Positions 18,137-27,530 of a stretch of 64,000 nucleotides of DNA are shown piece after piece. Position numbers and translations under genes: made by a program. Position 1 is the first letter of the stretch, and each line of letters opens with the position of its first letter. Below the pieces are notes generated by a model. The model ran no database searches and was not told the DNA's origin. It was given only the letters and a program-made list of their open reading frames with translations. Source of the stretch: Armatimonadota bacterium. Its GTDB lineage: Bacteria > Sysuimicrobiota > Sysuimicrobiia > Sysuimicrobiales > Humicultoraceae. The DNA lies in assembly GCA_031459855.1 (NCBI GenBank), contig JAVKHP010000001.1:230059-294058 (forward strand), given 5' to 3'.

Positions 18137-18667
18137 TCACACGAAGAACGAGAGGTTCTGGGTCCCAAGTGTCGCTTGATCGACGACGAACTCCCGGCGC
18201 GCCAGCTTCCAGCCCCCGGCCTCGCGGCGCAGGACGTCGCGGCGTTCCCCCGACAGCAGCTCGGCCTGCGGGCTGTCGCCGCGGTTGCGGTAGATCAGCA
18301 CGTACGAGCGCACGTGCACCTCGTCCGGGCTCGGGCCGGGGGCGATGCGCACGTTGGAGATGAAGTGGCGGGTGCGCGAGGGCGGGTCCTCGGCCCACGC
18401 GAAGTCGGTGCGCAGGCGCCGCACGCGCAGCTCGAGCGTCGTGCGGTCGTCCCAGAAGTACTGCATCTCGCGGGCCACGTCGGTGGGGCTGCCCCGCTCG
18501 CGGGTCAGGCGTAGCGGCATCTGGTACTGGACGTCGTCGGTGAGCAGCGCGAGCCACTCCTCCAGCCGGCCGGCGTCCACCAGCGCCGCCTCCTCGTACA
18601 GGAACTCCAGCACCTCCTCGCGCAGCGCCGCCGCGCGGGCCCGCTCCGGATCGCTCGCCGCGGTCAT
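18137..18667 (-). CDS. aromatic-ring-hydroxylating dioxygenase beta subunit
   Basis: A 176-aa protein of the SnoaL/NTF2-like beta-subunit family (HcaF/AntB type). Recognisable blocks are VLEFLYEEAALVDAGRLEEW, LALLTDDVQYQMPLRLTRER, SRTRHFISNVRI and a C-terminal SGERRDVLRREAGGWKLARR. It has a structural role, packing against alpha subunits into an alpha3beta3 enzyme. ATG 18667 overlaps the alpha-subunit stop, the usual coupling for such pairs. Confidence 0.9.
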   Translation of the reverse strand: MTAASDPERARAAALREEVLEFLYEEAALVDAGRLEEWLALLTDDVQYQMPLRLTRERGSPTDVAREMQYFWDDRTTLELRVRRLRTDFAWAEDPPSRTRHFISNVRIAPGPSPDEVHVRSYVLIYRNRGDSPQAELLSGERRDVLRREAGGWKLARREFVVDQATLGTQNLSFFV

Positions 18668-19956
18668 TCCTCCACCGCCTCCTGCAGCAGGTCGAGCCAG
18701 CGCCGGTAGAATCCCCGGGCGTTGGCCTCGCTGTACTTGCCCTCGTAGGCCACGCCGGGCCCGGCGAACGCCGTCGTGGGCGCCGCGTCCTTCCCCATCT
18801 CGTAGATGTAGCCCAGGCGCCCGGCCACCGGGCCCCGGCTGTTGCGTGTGATCTGCGTCCAGTTCTCGGTGTCGTCCTGCGAGAAGACCCCCGACGGCCC
18901 GAAGGTCAGGACGTAGGCCTGCCGCGACAGCTCCTTCCACGCCGGGGGCGCGTTGCGCTCGACCAGCAGCCACGAGAGGACCTCGATGCGGTCGGGTGCC
19001 AGGGGCTGCCACTGGTAGAGCTCGGTGTGCGAGACCAGCTGGCCCTTGAGGGTGACCGCTGAGATCAGGAACGACAGGTTGGGGAAGACGGTACCGGGCA
19101 TGTTGGCCAGCGTGCGCAGCAGCGCGAACTGCTCGGGCCGCAGCCGGCGCTCGTACTCGGGCAGCAGCGCGTCCGGGAAGATGCACCGGGCCGCCGGCGT
19201 GCCGACCATGACCCCGTGCCCGCGGCCGGCGTAGACGTGGTAGCCGTCCTTGGCCCAGCGCGGCGTGGGCGTCAGGCCGATCTCGGCTGTGGAGGCGTGG
19301 GTGTGGAGCGTGTGGTAGGCGTCGGAGGCGAAGTTCTCGGCCGGCAGCTTCCAGTTGCTGGCCAGCTCGTGCCGCCAGGGCGGCCCCACCACCTCCATCT
19401 CGGCGCGCCCGGCCAGGAGGTCGAGGTACCAGGCCATGGCGCCCAGGTAGTCGCGCAGCGGCTCCGCCCGGTCGTGCCACGTGGCGAAGACCAGGCCCTG
19501 GTAGGCCTCGCTGCGGGCCTCCAGCAGCCCGAAGCGCGCGCGGTCGATGGCGTCGCCGTAGATCTCCTTCTGGAAGGGGATGCCGATCAGTTCCCCGGTG
19601 TTCTTGTAGGTGAAGCCGTGGTAGGGACAGCGGAAGTGCGACGCGTTGCCCAGATCGGCCCGGCAGATCCGCATGCCGCGATGCCGGCAGACGTTGAGCA
19701 GCACCCGCACGCGCCCGTCTTCGCCCCGCACCATGATGACGGGGTGCTCGCCCATGCGGCGGGTCACGTAGTCGCCGGGGGCGGGCACTTCGCTCTCGTG
19801 GCCGACGAACAGCCAGCACCGCGTGAAGATGGCGTCCATCTCCAGGCGGAACAGGTCGGGGTCGGTGAAGATGAAGGCGGGGATCTCGCCCCGCTCCGGA
19901 TGGACGCCCGCTAGGCGGTCCAGCGCCCGTCGCGCGGTCCTGGTCGTGACCGACAT
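18664..19956 (-). CDS. Rieske aromatic-ring-hydroxylating dioxygenase alpha subunit
   Basis: About 430 aa. The N-terminal Rieske [2Fe-2S] domain has CRHRG and, 16 residues later, CPYHGF. The catalytic mononuclear-iron domain shows ENFASDAYHTLHTH with the Asp-x2-His-x4-His type ligand set, and a later acidic ligand region follows. It should cis-dihydroxylate an aromatic ring or carboxylate using electrons from a reductase. ATG 19956 is preferred (GGGGAGG about eight bases upstream); ATG 19962 is an alternative. No ferredoxin or reductase gene lies nearby, so the electron donor must be encoded elsewhere. Confidence 0.92.
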   Translation of the reverse strand: MSVTTRTARRALDRLAGVHPERGEIPAFIFTDPDLFRLEMDAIFTRCWLFVGHESEVPAPGDYVTRRMGEHPVIMVRGEDGRVRVLLNVCRHRGMRICRADLGNASHFRCPYHGFTYKNTGELIGIPFQKEIYGDAIDRARFGLLEARSEAYQGLVFATWHDRAEPLRDYLGAMAWYLDLLAGRAEMEVVGPPWRHELASNWKLPAENFASDAYHTLHTHASTAEIGLTPTPRWAKDGYHVYAGRGHGVMVGTPAARCIFPDALLPEYERRLRPEQFALLRTLANMPGTVFPNLSFLISAVTLKGQLVSHTELYQWQPLAPDRIEVLSWLLVERNAPPAWKELSRQAYVLTFGPSGVFSQDDTENWTQITRNSRGPVAGRLGYIYEMGKDAAPTTAFAGPGVAYEGKYSEANARGFYRRWLDLLQEAVEE

Positions 19957-19988
19957 GCCCATCGCCTCCCCGATGCGGCGCCCGGTGC

Positions 19989-21221
19989 TCACCACAGCCC
20001 CCAGGCGCGCTCGATCACCAGGCAGAACGCCCGGCTGGCGCCCACGACCTGTTCGACCTCGACGCGCTCGTCGGGAATGCTCAGGTACTTGCCCCCCGGC
20101 CCGTAGAGCACCCCGGGAATGCCTGCCGCGGCCATGTGCGCCGAGTCCGCCCCTGCATACTTCGTCGGCGCCAGGGCGCCCACCCGCGGATCCTCCCCGA
20201 AAACCCTCCGGTGGGCCTCAGTCATGGCTCGCACCACGGGGTGATCGAGCGGCACGTGGAAGGGCGGGAAGAAGTCGCGGCCCTCGACCAGACTCACCTC
20301 GGCCCGCAGGTCGGGATCGTCGCGCCTGAGTCGCTCGATGAGGCGACGCAGGTCGGCCAGCACCGTTTCGGGCGTCTGGCCGGGCACGACACGAACGTCG
20401 AGGATCATCTCGCAGTAGTCGGGCACCAGCGCGGGGCGCCAGGCCAGGATCTGCGGCGTGATGCCGCCGCGGATGACCCCCAGGTTGTACCGGGGCAGCC
20501 CGTCGTAGTCTGGGTGCGGGGTGAACGTCAACCAGCTTCCTGGCGGGATCGGCTCGTACGAGGGGCCCAGGGCCTGCGCGATCGCCATGGCCTTCTCGAT
20601 GGCGTGGATCTTCCGGCCCGAACGCGTGGTGTAGTGGCGCATCTGGCCGTGCACGACGACCCGCACCTGCACCACGCCGGCGTGCATCGTCAGCACCCCC
20701 AGTTCGGTGGGCTCCGCTAGCAGGAACATGTCGGCGCGCAGGCCGGCCTTCAGGGCTGCCTTGGTGCCCAGGCCGCCCTGCAGTTCGCCGACGACGAACG
20801 CGACCTTGAGGTCGCCCCGGGGCCGCAGTCCGGCGCGCAGCGCCGCCTCCACGGCCGCCAGCATGGCGGCGTTACCCGCCTTCATGTTGGCCGCGCCCAA
20901 CCCGTACAGGAATCCCCCGTCCACCTCCGCGCCGAACGGATCGCGTGTCCACCCGTCACAGACCATGTTGTGGTCGGTATGGCCGTTGAACAGAATAGAG
21001 GGCGTCGCGTGGTCGACACCACGCACTACCCCGATGACATTTGGGCGCCCCGGCGTTACCTCTTGCTGTCGCACCTCGTCGAAGCCCATGGCCTCCATGG
21101 TGTCGGCCAGCCAGTCGGCCACGGCTCGCTCTTCGCCGGTGAAGCTCGGAATACGGATCATCCCCCGGGCGAGCTCGAGGACTCGGTCAGGGTGCAGCGC
21201 GGCCGCGATCGGATGGTTCAT
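19989..21221 (-). CDS. M20/ArgE-DapE-like hydrolase with substituted metal ligands
   Basis: A 410-aa member of the M20 metallopeptidase fold. GHTDHN (first His) and the AEPTE acidic ligand are kept. The bridging Asp of the usual G-x-DMKGG is Asn here (GLGAANMKAG), the DEE catalytic pair reads GELQGG (one Glu lost), and the late HTPDE motif reads LSIPDE (His replaced by Ser). The binuclear zinc site is therefore likely altered or absent, unless this is a divergent subfamily. The lid domain and C-terminal EVEQVVGASRAF are complete. It lies between the peptide ABC genes and the dioxygenase, so cleavage of an amide-linked substrate is a guess. Confidence 0.78.
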   Translation of the reverse strand: MNHPIAAALHPDRVLELARGMIRIPSFTGEERAVADWLADTMEAMGFDEVRQQEVTPGRPNVIGVVRGVDHATPSILFNGHTDHNMVCDGWTRDPFGAEVDGGFLYGLGAANMKAGNAAMLAAVEAALRAGLRPRGDLKVAFVVGELQGGLGTKAALKAGLRADMFLLAEPTELGVLTMHAGVVQVRVVVHGQMRHYTTRSGRKIHAIEKAMAIAQALGPSYEPIPPGSWLTFTPHPDYDGLPRYNLGVIRGGITPQILAWRPALVPDYCEMILDVRVVPGQTPETVLADLRRLIERLRRDDPDLRAEVSLVEGRDFFPPFHVPLDHPVVRAMTEAHRRVFGEDPRVGALAPTKYAGADSAHMAAAGIPGVLYGPGGKYLSIPDERVEVEQVVGASRAFCLVIERAWGLW

Positions 21222-21231
21222 GCGCGCTGCC

Positions 21232-22818
21232 TCACCGCACCACGGAGACGCCGCGGACGTCGATCAGCCCAGCCGACGAGGGGATGAATCGGATGCCGCG
21301 GACGTGGGACCGCCAGGCCACTGCCTCGCGCCTCTCGGTGAGAAATAGCCATGGCGCGTCGTCCATGACCAGCTCCTGTACGCGGTGGTAGATCGCCGTG
21401 CGTCCGGTAGGATCCATGGTGGCCGCACCCCGATCCAGCAGCTCGTCGACGCGCGGGTTGCGGTAGAAGGCGATGTTGTTCCCGCGCGGCGGCCACGATT
21501 CCGAGTGCAACACCGGGCGCAGGCCCGTGTCAGGGTCGGCGGTGCCCCACCCGGCCATGACCAGCTCGATACGGGACTCCTCCGGGCCGCGTCGAGCCTC
21601 GGCCAGGTAAAACCCGAACTCGACTTCCTGAACGCGAACGTCCACGCCGACACCACGGAACGCCGACGCGATCACCTGTGCCATGGCCGCGCCGCCAGCG
21701 AACCGCCCCACCGGCACCCACAACGTTCCGGCCAGGCGCTGCCCGTCCTTCTGGCGCACGCCATCGGCACCAACTCGCCATCCGGCCTGGTCCAGCAGCT
21801 GTCGGGCGAGGCCCGGATCGTACTGGTAGACCTTCACGCTCTTGTGGACGCGATAGGCTGATCCGATCGGCGAGTCCGCAGGTCTACCGACGCCGAACAG
21901 CACCTTGTCGATGATCGTCTGCTTGTCCACCAGATGATTGAGCGCGCGGCGCACCTGGGCGTCCGCGAACGCCGGCTTGCGGTTGTTCATCGCGATGTAC
22001 GTCCACGACGTCGCAGGCTTCACCGCCACTTCGATCCCTCGGATCGCGCTGAGCCGTTGGATCTCCTGGAGCGGTACCTGCGTGATCAGGTCGACTTCGC
22101 CACCTTCCAGCTGCGCCACCCGCGTGGACGGTGTTGGGGAAACGCGCACGACCAGGCGGTCAATGGCAGGGGGCCCGCCCCAGTAGTCGCGATTGGCCTC
22201 CAGCACGAGGTCGCCGTCGGGCTGCCAGGACACGAACTTGAACGGCCCGGTGCCCACCGGGACAAAGTCGCGAGGGTCACGCGCGCGCTGCAAGGCCTGT
22301 GGGCTGATGATGACGCCGAGGCCCGAGTCGGCGATGTTGTTGAGCAACGCCGCCAGCGGCTGATCGCCAAAGATCTCGACGGTGTACTCGTCAACTCTGC
22401 GCGCGCCCTTGACGCCCGCCCACGCGAACGACCCTGCCGGTAGTCGCAGTTGCGGATTCACGGCGCGCGTGACGTTGAACACCACCACGTCGGCGTTAAA
22501 AGGCGTGCCGTCGTGGAACCGCACGCCCTGGCGGAGTTTGAACGTCCACGTGCGGCCGTCCCGCGCCGGCATCCAGGAAAGGGCGAGGCCCGGACGAATA
22601 TTCAGCTGGTCGTCGTGCTCGACTAGGCGGTCGAAGACATTGCGCCCAACGACCATCCCGGTGGCCAGCGAGAACGACGCGCTGGGATCCAGGCGGTCAA
22701 TGGGCACGTGCAGTGCCCACGTCACCGTCCCTCCGCTCGCGGGTGCTCCGAGTACCGATGGCCCAGGTGTGAGCGCCAGGAGTAATGCCAGCCAGGCCAC
22801 TACGTGCAGACGTCTCAT
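21232..22818 (-). CDS. peptide/nickel-type ABC transporter substrate-binding protein
   Basis: A 528-aa family 5 (DppA/OppA) periplasmic or lipoanchored binding protein. It has an N-terminal signal peptide (MRRLHVVAWLALLLALTPGP) cleaved near GAPASG and no lipobox Cys. Family blocks are LDPSASFS, GLALSWMPARDGRTWTFKLR, GVRFHDGTPFNADVVVFNV, VGTGPFKFVSWQPDG and RRALNHLVDKQTII. ATG 22818 has AAGGAGGAGGGG. First gene of the binding protein side of a three-gene importer with the two permeases transcribed before it. Confidence 0.92.
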   Translation of the reverse strand: MRRLHVVAWLALLLALTPGPSVLGAPASGGTVTWALHVPIDRLDPSASFSLATGMVVGRNVFDRLVEHDDQLNIRPGLALSWMPARDGRTWTFKLRQGVRFHDGTPFNADVVVFNVTRAVNPQLRLPAGSFAWAGVKGARRVDEYTVEIFGDQPLAALLNNIADSGLGVIISPQALQRARDPRDFVPVGTGPFKFVSWQPDGDLVLEANRDYWGGPPAIDRLVVRVSPTPSTRVAQLEGGEVDLITQVPLQEIQRLSAIRGIEVAVKPATSWTYIAMNNRKPAFADAQVRRALNHLVDKQTIIDKVLFGVGRPADSPIGSAYRVHKSVKVYQYDPGLARQLLDQAGWRVGADGVRQKDGQRLAGTLWVPVGRFAGGAAMAQVIASAFRGVGVDVRVQEVEFGFYLAEARRGPEESRIELVMAGWGTADPDTGLRPVLHSESWPPRGNNIAFYRNPRVDELLDRGAATMDPTGRTAIYHRVQELVMDDAPWLFLTERREAVAWRSHVRGIRFIPSSAGLIDVRGVSVVR

Positions 22819-22840
22819 TGCATCCCCTCCTCCTTGTGGA

Positions 22841-23764
22841 TCATCCTGCACCGCGCCGCGAGCGAACGCGCGGATCGAGCGCGTCGGCCAGCGCATCGCC
22901 GGCCAGGTTGACACTGAGGACCACTAGCAAGATCGCCAACCCCGGCGCCAGCACGATGTGCGGCGCGCGGCGGAGGTACTCCTGTCCCTGACTGAGCATC
23001 GCGCCCCACTCGGGCGCCGCCGGGTCGCCGCCCAACCCCAGGAATCCCAGCCCGGCCACCGTGACGATCGTCACTCCCAGGCGCAGCATTGCGGCGACGA
23101 CGATGGGCGCCAGGCACCCGGGAAGGATGTGCCGCGCCAGGATGCGCGCACCACTGGCGCCGAGCGCACGGGCCGCTTCTACGAACTCTCGCTCCCGCAA
23201 CCCGAGCGCGACACCGCGCACAAGGCGGGCGAAGACCGGCGCCGAGGCAATGCCTACCGCGAGCACGACGTTGCGGGGCCCAGGACCTAGGACCGCGACC
23301 GCGAGGATCGCGAGCAGTGCCCCGGGGAAAGACATCAGCACCTCGGTAGCGCCCATCAATACCTCGTCCACCATGCCGCGCGTCGTGCCCGCGACGAGCC
23401 CGACGGGCACACCCGCGAGCAGGCCGAGGCCTAAGGCGCCAGCGGCGCTCAGCAGCGAAACCCTCGCGCCATGCACGATTCGCACGAGCAGATCACGGCC
23501 CAGGTGATCGGTACCCAGCGGATGCTGCGGCCCTGGCGGCAGGAACGTCCGATCCAGGTGCGGCGCGCTGGGGTCGCCAGAGAGCAGCATCGGCCCCATC
23601 GCTGCTCCCAAAGCGATGATCGCGAGTAAGACCAGCCCACCCAGGCCGGCCGGGTCGCGACGCACCCGGCGCCAGACCCGGTGCACCGGCCGCTCGGCGG
23701 CCGCTGGCACCACCCGCGCGCCCCTGTGGCCCGCGAGGCTCACCGGATCCGCGGATCCAACCAT
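22841..23764 (-). CDS. peptide-type ABC transporter permease (DppC-like)
   Basis: A 307-aa inner-membrane permease with an N-terminal cytoplasmic extension. It shows the OppC-type HPLGTDHLGRDLLVRIVHGA, five to six membrane segments and the EAA loop (EFVEAARALGASGARILARH). The C-terminus ends in the typical GDALADALDPR. The start overlaps the DppB-like gene by 25 bases. Pairs with that gene to form the channel; no ATPase is present in this cluster. Confidence 0.93.
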   Translation of the reverse strand: MVGSADPVSLAGHRGARVVPAAAERPVHRVWRRVRRDPAGLGGLVLLAIIALGAAMGPMLLSGDPSAPHLDRTFLPPGPQHPLGTDHLGRDLLVRIVHGARVSLLSAAGALGLGLLAGVPVGLVAGTTRGMVDEVLMGATEVLMSFPGALLAILAVAVLGPGPRNVVLAVGIASAPVFARLVRGVALGLREREFVEAARALGASGARILARHILPGCLAPIVVAAMLRLGVTIVTVAGLGFLGLGGDPAAPEWGAMLSQGQEYLRRAPHIVLAPGLAILLVVLSVNLAGDALADALDPRVRSRRGAG

Positions 23765-24654
23765 CGGTAAGCTATGTCCACCGTGAAGTTCACCGCGACG
23801 TAGGTCGCGGCGAACAACAGGACCGCACCCTGAACCACCGGGTAGTCACGGTGGCCGATCGCCTGAATGAGGTACCGGCCCAGACCAGGCCACGAGAACA
23901 CGGCTTCGGCGAACACCGACGCGCCCAACATAGCGCCAAACTGAAGCCCAACGACCGTAAGCGTAGTGTTCAGCGCGGGCCGCAACGCATGGCGCACGAT
24001 CACCTGCTGTTCAGGCAGCCCCTTGGCTCGTGCCGTGCGCACGTAATCCTCGGCCAGCACCTCCAGCAGTCCTGTCCGGACCAACCGGGTGATCATCGCC
24101 ACCGGGAACACCCCAAGGCTCGCCGCGGGCAGAATGAGATGCCGCCAGGTGTACGCGCCGGTGACCGGCAGCCAGCCCAACTCCACAGCCACGGCGAGCT
24201 GTAACAGAATCCCTACCAGGAACGTTGGCGCCGACGCGCCAAGAAGTGCGACGGCCACGCTGAGCCGATCGGGCCAACGGCCCGATCGGATGGCAGCGAA
24301 GATGCCGAGAGGCACCCCCACGGCCACGCTGAACGCGATTGCTGCACCGCCGAGCACCAACGTCAGCGGGTAGCGGTGCATCAACTCCTCGCTGACTGGG
24401 CGCCCTGTACGGGTCGACGTGCCCAGGTCGCCCGACAGTGCGCGGCGGAGAAACAGACCATATTGCACCCACAAGGGCCGGTCCAACCCAAAGGCATGGC
24501 GCGCAGCTTCGATCTGCTCGCGCGTGGCCTGCTCCCCGGCGAAGATCACCGCTGGGTCGCCCGGAATCAGGCGCATCGCAACGAACACCGCCACGGAGGT
24601 GCCGAGGAGGACCACCACGGTACGCGCCAGCCGGCCTGCTACGATCCATGCCAT
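23740..24654 (-). CDS. peptide-type ABC transporter permease (DppB-like)
   Basis: 304 aa. It opens with the family-typical N-terminal helix (VVLLGTSVAVFVAMRLIPGD), then PAVIFAGEQAT and GLDRPLWVQYGLFLRRALSG DLG. The membrane core and EAA loop (EDYVRTARAKGLPEQQVIVR) are intact. It lies 19 bases after the LLM oxidoreductase gene and is probably in the same transcript. Substrate not predictable; such importers also take up glycosides, nickel chelates and amino-acid derivatives. Confidence 0.93.
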   Translation of the reverse strand: MAWIVAGRLARTVVVLLGTSVAVFVAMRLIPGDPAVIFAGEQATREQIEAARHAFGLDRPLWVQYGLFLRRALSGDLGTSTRTGRPVSEELMHRYPLTLVLGGAAIAFSVAVGVPLGIFAAIRSGRWPDRLSVAVALLGASAPTFLVGILLQLAVAVELGWLPVTGAYTWRHLILPAASLGVFPVAMITRLVRTGLLEVLAEDYVRTARAKGLPEQQVIVRHALRPALNTTLTVVGLQFGAMLGASVFAEAVFSWPGLGRYLIQAIGHRDYPVVQGAVLLFAATYVAVNFTVDIAYRWLDPRIR

Positions 24655-24673
24655 TGGCCGCTGCGGGCTGCGC

Positions 24674-25678
24674 CTATTCCCCGAAGAGGTCCAGCACCCG
24701 CTGCGTCTGGTGGGCCGCGGCGGGCCGCAGCAGCGGGATCTGCACGCCGGCGTCGCGGTACGCCTGCACGCGGCGGCGGACCTCGTCGGGCGTGCCGCTG
24801 GCCGTCATGCCCTCCACGTACGAGTCGGGGATGGCGCGGATCAGCGCGTCCATCCCGCCCTCGCGGTAGGCGGCCTCGAAGCGCGGGATGTCCTCGGCGT
24901 GGATGTAGAGCTCGCCCACCCGCATCTTGGGGCCGGCAATGAAGGGCAGCTGGACGGGGTCGAACTTGGTGGCCACCTCCCACCGGATGGCGTCCAGGGC
25001 CGCCGCGTGGTCGTCCTCCACCGAGACGTTGATGATCTGGGCCACGACGAACGTCGACAGGTCGCGCCCGGCCCGCTGCGCGGCCTCCCGCACGATGCGC
25101 AGGGCGTTGCGGGTGTACTCGGGCGAGCAGACGGCGTTCAGGACGACCCCGTCGCCGATCTCGCCCGCCAGGCGCAGGCCGGCGCGGCTCGTGGCCGGGA
25201 TGTAGATGGGAATCCTCCGTCGGGGCGGCGTCCACCCCAGGCCCACGTTGCGCAGCTTCACGTAGGTACCGTCGTAGGAGATCCGCTCGCCGGTGAGCAT
25301 CAGCCGGATCACCTCGACCCACTCCCGCAGCGTCTGCACGGGGTCGGCCTCGGGCAGCGCGTGGACGCGGGCGTGGCTGCGCGTGCAGGCGCCCGGCGCG
25401 ATGGTCATGCGGCCGCCCGTCAGCTCGTCGAGGCTGGCCGCGGTCTGGGCCATGACCACCGGACTGCGCAGGCGCACGATCTGCGTGGTGCCCAGCACCA
25501 GGCGCCGCGTGGCCAGCCCGATGGCCGACAGCGCCGTGACCGAGTCGCGCATCAGCTCGATGGTCTCCGAGAAGAAGCCCATCTGGAACCCGCGCTCCTC
25601 GGCCTCCCGCATCAGGCGCGCCATCTCGTGCACGTCCGTGAACTTCCCGTACCCCAGCGCAAACCCCACCTGCTCCAT
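24674..25678 (-). CDS. LLM-class (F420- or FMN-dependent) oxidoreductase
   Basis: A 334-aa luciferase-like TIM-barrel flavoenzyme. Blocks include MARLMREAEERGFQMGFFSE, RLVLGTTQIVRLRSPVVMAQ, AASLDELTGGRMTIAPGAC and IPIYIPATSRAGLRLAGEIG. Proteins of this exact style are usually F420-dependent, but F420 versus FMN cannot be decided by eye. ATG 25678 has GGGAGGAG. It is placed 23 bases after hyuB, suggesting a reductive or monooxygenase step acting on the same nitrogenous or aromatic substrate. Confidence 0.85.
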   Translation of the reverse strand: MEQVGFALGYGKFTDVHEMARLMREAEERGFQMGFFSETIELMRDSVTALSAIGLATRRLVLGTTQIVRLRSPVVMAQTAASLDELTGGRMTIAPGACTRSHARVHALPEADPVQTLREWVEVIRLMLTGERISYDGTYVKLRNVGLGWTPPRRRIPIYIPATSRAGLRLAGEIGDGVVLNAVCSPEYTRNALRIVREAAQRAGRDLSTFVVAQIINVSVEDDHAAALDAIRWEVATKFDPVQLPFIAGPKMRVGELYIHAEDIPRFEAAYREGGMDALIRAIPDSYVEGMTASGTPDEVRRRVQAYRDAGVQIPLLRPAAAHQTQRVLDLFGE

Positions 25679-25701
25679 CCCACGCTCCTCCCGCGACGGG
25701 G

Positions 25702-27453
25702 TCACTGCCGTCCCACCCCGCTGCCGGCGGCCCGCCGTGCCCGCAGCGCCGCCGTCGCCGCCGCATCGATCTCCCACTGCGCGGGCAGCCGCACCAGCTC
25801 GTCGGGCCGCCCGGTGAACCGCACCACCACGCCGTAGTCGCGCGCAGCGCCCTCGGGGGTCACGTAGCCGTAGATCACGTCGTGCAGCACGCGCTCGGGC
25901 TCGCGCGCGAACGGGTCGCCGTAGCCGCCCCCGCCGGGCGTGTCGACGTGCACCACCTGGTGGGGCGCCAGCTCGATCAGCGCCTTGGGGTTGGGCCGGG
26001 TGCCGTCGTCGAGCCGCACCTCGCCCGGCGCGCCCGCACGCCCGCCCCGCAGGCCCGGGGCCGGGAAGCGCGTGCGGTCGACGATGCCCGAGACGCTCCA
26101 CCGTCCGCCGGCGCGGTTGGCGAACGCGGTGAGCTGCCCCAACCCGCCCCGCCAGCGGCCGGCGCCGCCGGAGTCGGGGCGCAGCGCGCGGTGGCGGAGC
26201 ACCAACGGCGTCAGGCTCTCCACCACCTCGGCGGGCACCCCGGCCACGCCGCTGGGGAAGCCCATGGCGCTCAGCCCGTCTTTTGTGGGCCGCGCGCCGG
26301 TGCCGCCCACCTGGAACATCGTGAACGTGAAGGGGGGCGCCTCGCCCTGCCAGACCGTGAGCCAGATCGCGTCGGCGCCGGGGGCCAACAGACGCCCGGG
26401 GAGCGCATCGGCCAGCGCGGCGAAGATCGCCGTGGGCAGCATGTGCCCGATGGCGTGCCGGCTGGCCACGGGCGCCGGCGGGATGGCGTTGAGGATGCAG
26501 CCCGGCGGCGCGCTGACGTGCACCGGCCGGAAGCCGCCGTCGTTGTGGGGCACCTCGGGGTAGACGGCCGCCTTCAGGGCGAACGAGGCGTAGGCGCGGG
26601 TGTAGTTCAGCACCACGTTGATCCCCCGCGGGCTCTGTGGCGACGACCCCGCGAAGTCGATGAAGATCTCGTCGCCGGCGATGCGCACCCGGCAGCGGAT
26701 CACGATGGGCTCGTCGAAGCCGTCACCCCAGGTCTCGCTGGTCCACTCGCCGTCGGGCAGCGCGCGGATGGCGGCACGCACCGCGGCCTCCGAGCGACGC
26801 AGGATCTCGTCGGCGACGCCGTCGAGGTCGGCCAGCCCGAACTCGTCCATGAGCTCCAGCAGGGCGCGGGCCCCGGTGTCGTTGCACGCCGCCTGGGCGT
26901 GCAGGTCGCCGATGACCTCGTCCGGCAGGCGCACGTTGGCGCGGATGAGCGCCAGCAGGGTCTCGTTGGGGCGCCCGCGGTCGTAGAGTTTGAGCACCGG
27001 CAGCTGGAGCCCTTCCTCGTACACCTCGCGGGCCTGCGCCGACAGCACCCGGCCGCCGATGTCGACGGCGTGACAGGTGTTGGCGAACAGACCCACCAGC
27101 CGGCCCGCGCGGAACACGGGGGTGACGATCGTGATGTCGTTCACCTGTCCGGCGGTCATCCACGGGTCGTTGGTGATCACGACGTCGCCCGGCCCGAGCG
27201 TCTCGGGCGGGTAGGCCGCCAGCACGTGCCGCATGCCCGTGGCCATGGCGTTGATGTGCCCGGGGGTCCCGCTGATGGATTGGGCCACCATGCGCCCCTG
27301 CGGGTCGAAGAAGCCGCAGGCCAGGTCCTGGCTCTCGCGCACCACCGTCGAAAACGCGGTGCGCATCAGCGCGTCCTGCTGCTCGGTCACCACGGCCAGC
27401 AGGCGGTTCCAGACGACCTCGAGGGTCACGGGGTCGACGGCGCGGTCAGCCAT
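25702..27453 (-). CDS. hyuB: hydantoinase B / oxoprolinase-type subunit
   Basis: A 583-aa HyuB-family subunit of an ATP-dependent amidohydrolase or carboxylase. It begins DPVTLEVVWNRLLAVVTEQQ with FSTVVRESQDLACGFFDPQG, then GHINAMATGMRHVL, PWMTAGQVNDITIVTPVF and HAVDIGGRV, and has a Gly-rich end (DTPGGGGYGDPFAREPERV). These are the conserved landmarks of N-methylhydantoinase/acetophenone-carboxylase B subunits. ATG 27453 has AAGGAG. It follows hyuA by 77 bases. Whether the complex opens a lactam or carboxylates a ketone cannot be told from sequence. Confidence 0.92.
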   Translation of the reverse strand: MADRAVDPVTLEVVWNRLLAVVTEQQDALMRTAFSTVVRESQDLACGFFDPQGRMVAQSISGTPGHINAMATGMRHVLAAYPPETLGPGDVVITNDPWMTAGQVNDITIVTPVFRAGRLVGLFANTCHAVDIGGRVLSAQAREVYEEGLQLPVLKLYDRGRPNETLLALIRANVRLPDEVIGDLHAQAACNDTGARALLELMDEFGLADLDGVADEILRRSEAAVRAAIRALPDGEWTSETWGDGFDEPIVIRCRVRIAGDEIFIDFAGSSPQSPRGINVVLNYTRAYASFALKAAVYPEVPHNDGGFRPVHVSAPPGCILNAIPPAPVASRHAIGHMLPTAIFAALADALPGRLLAPGADAIWLTVWQGEAPPFTFTMFQVGGTGARPTKDGLSAMGFPSGVAGVPAEVVESLTPLVLRHRALRPDSGGAGRWRGGLGQLTAFANRAGGRWSVSGIVDRTRFPAPGLRGGRAGAPGEVRLDDGTRPNPKALIELAPHQVVHVDTPGGGGYGDPFAREPERVLHDVIYGYVTPEGAARDYGVVVRFTGRPDELVRLPAQWEIDAAATAALRARRAAGSGVGRQ

Positions 27454-27530
27454 GACGCTCCTTGAGGGGGACGCCGGCGGTCGCGCGGTCGGCGCATGTC
27501 GCCGGCGACGGTGCGCGCCGGGTGCTGCGC

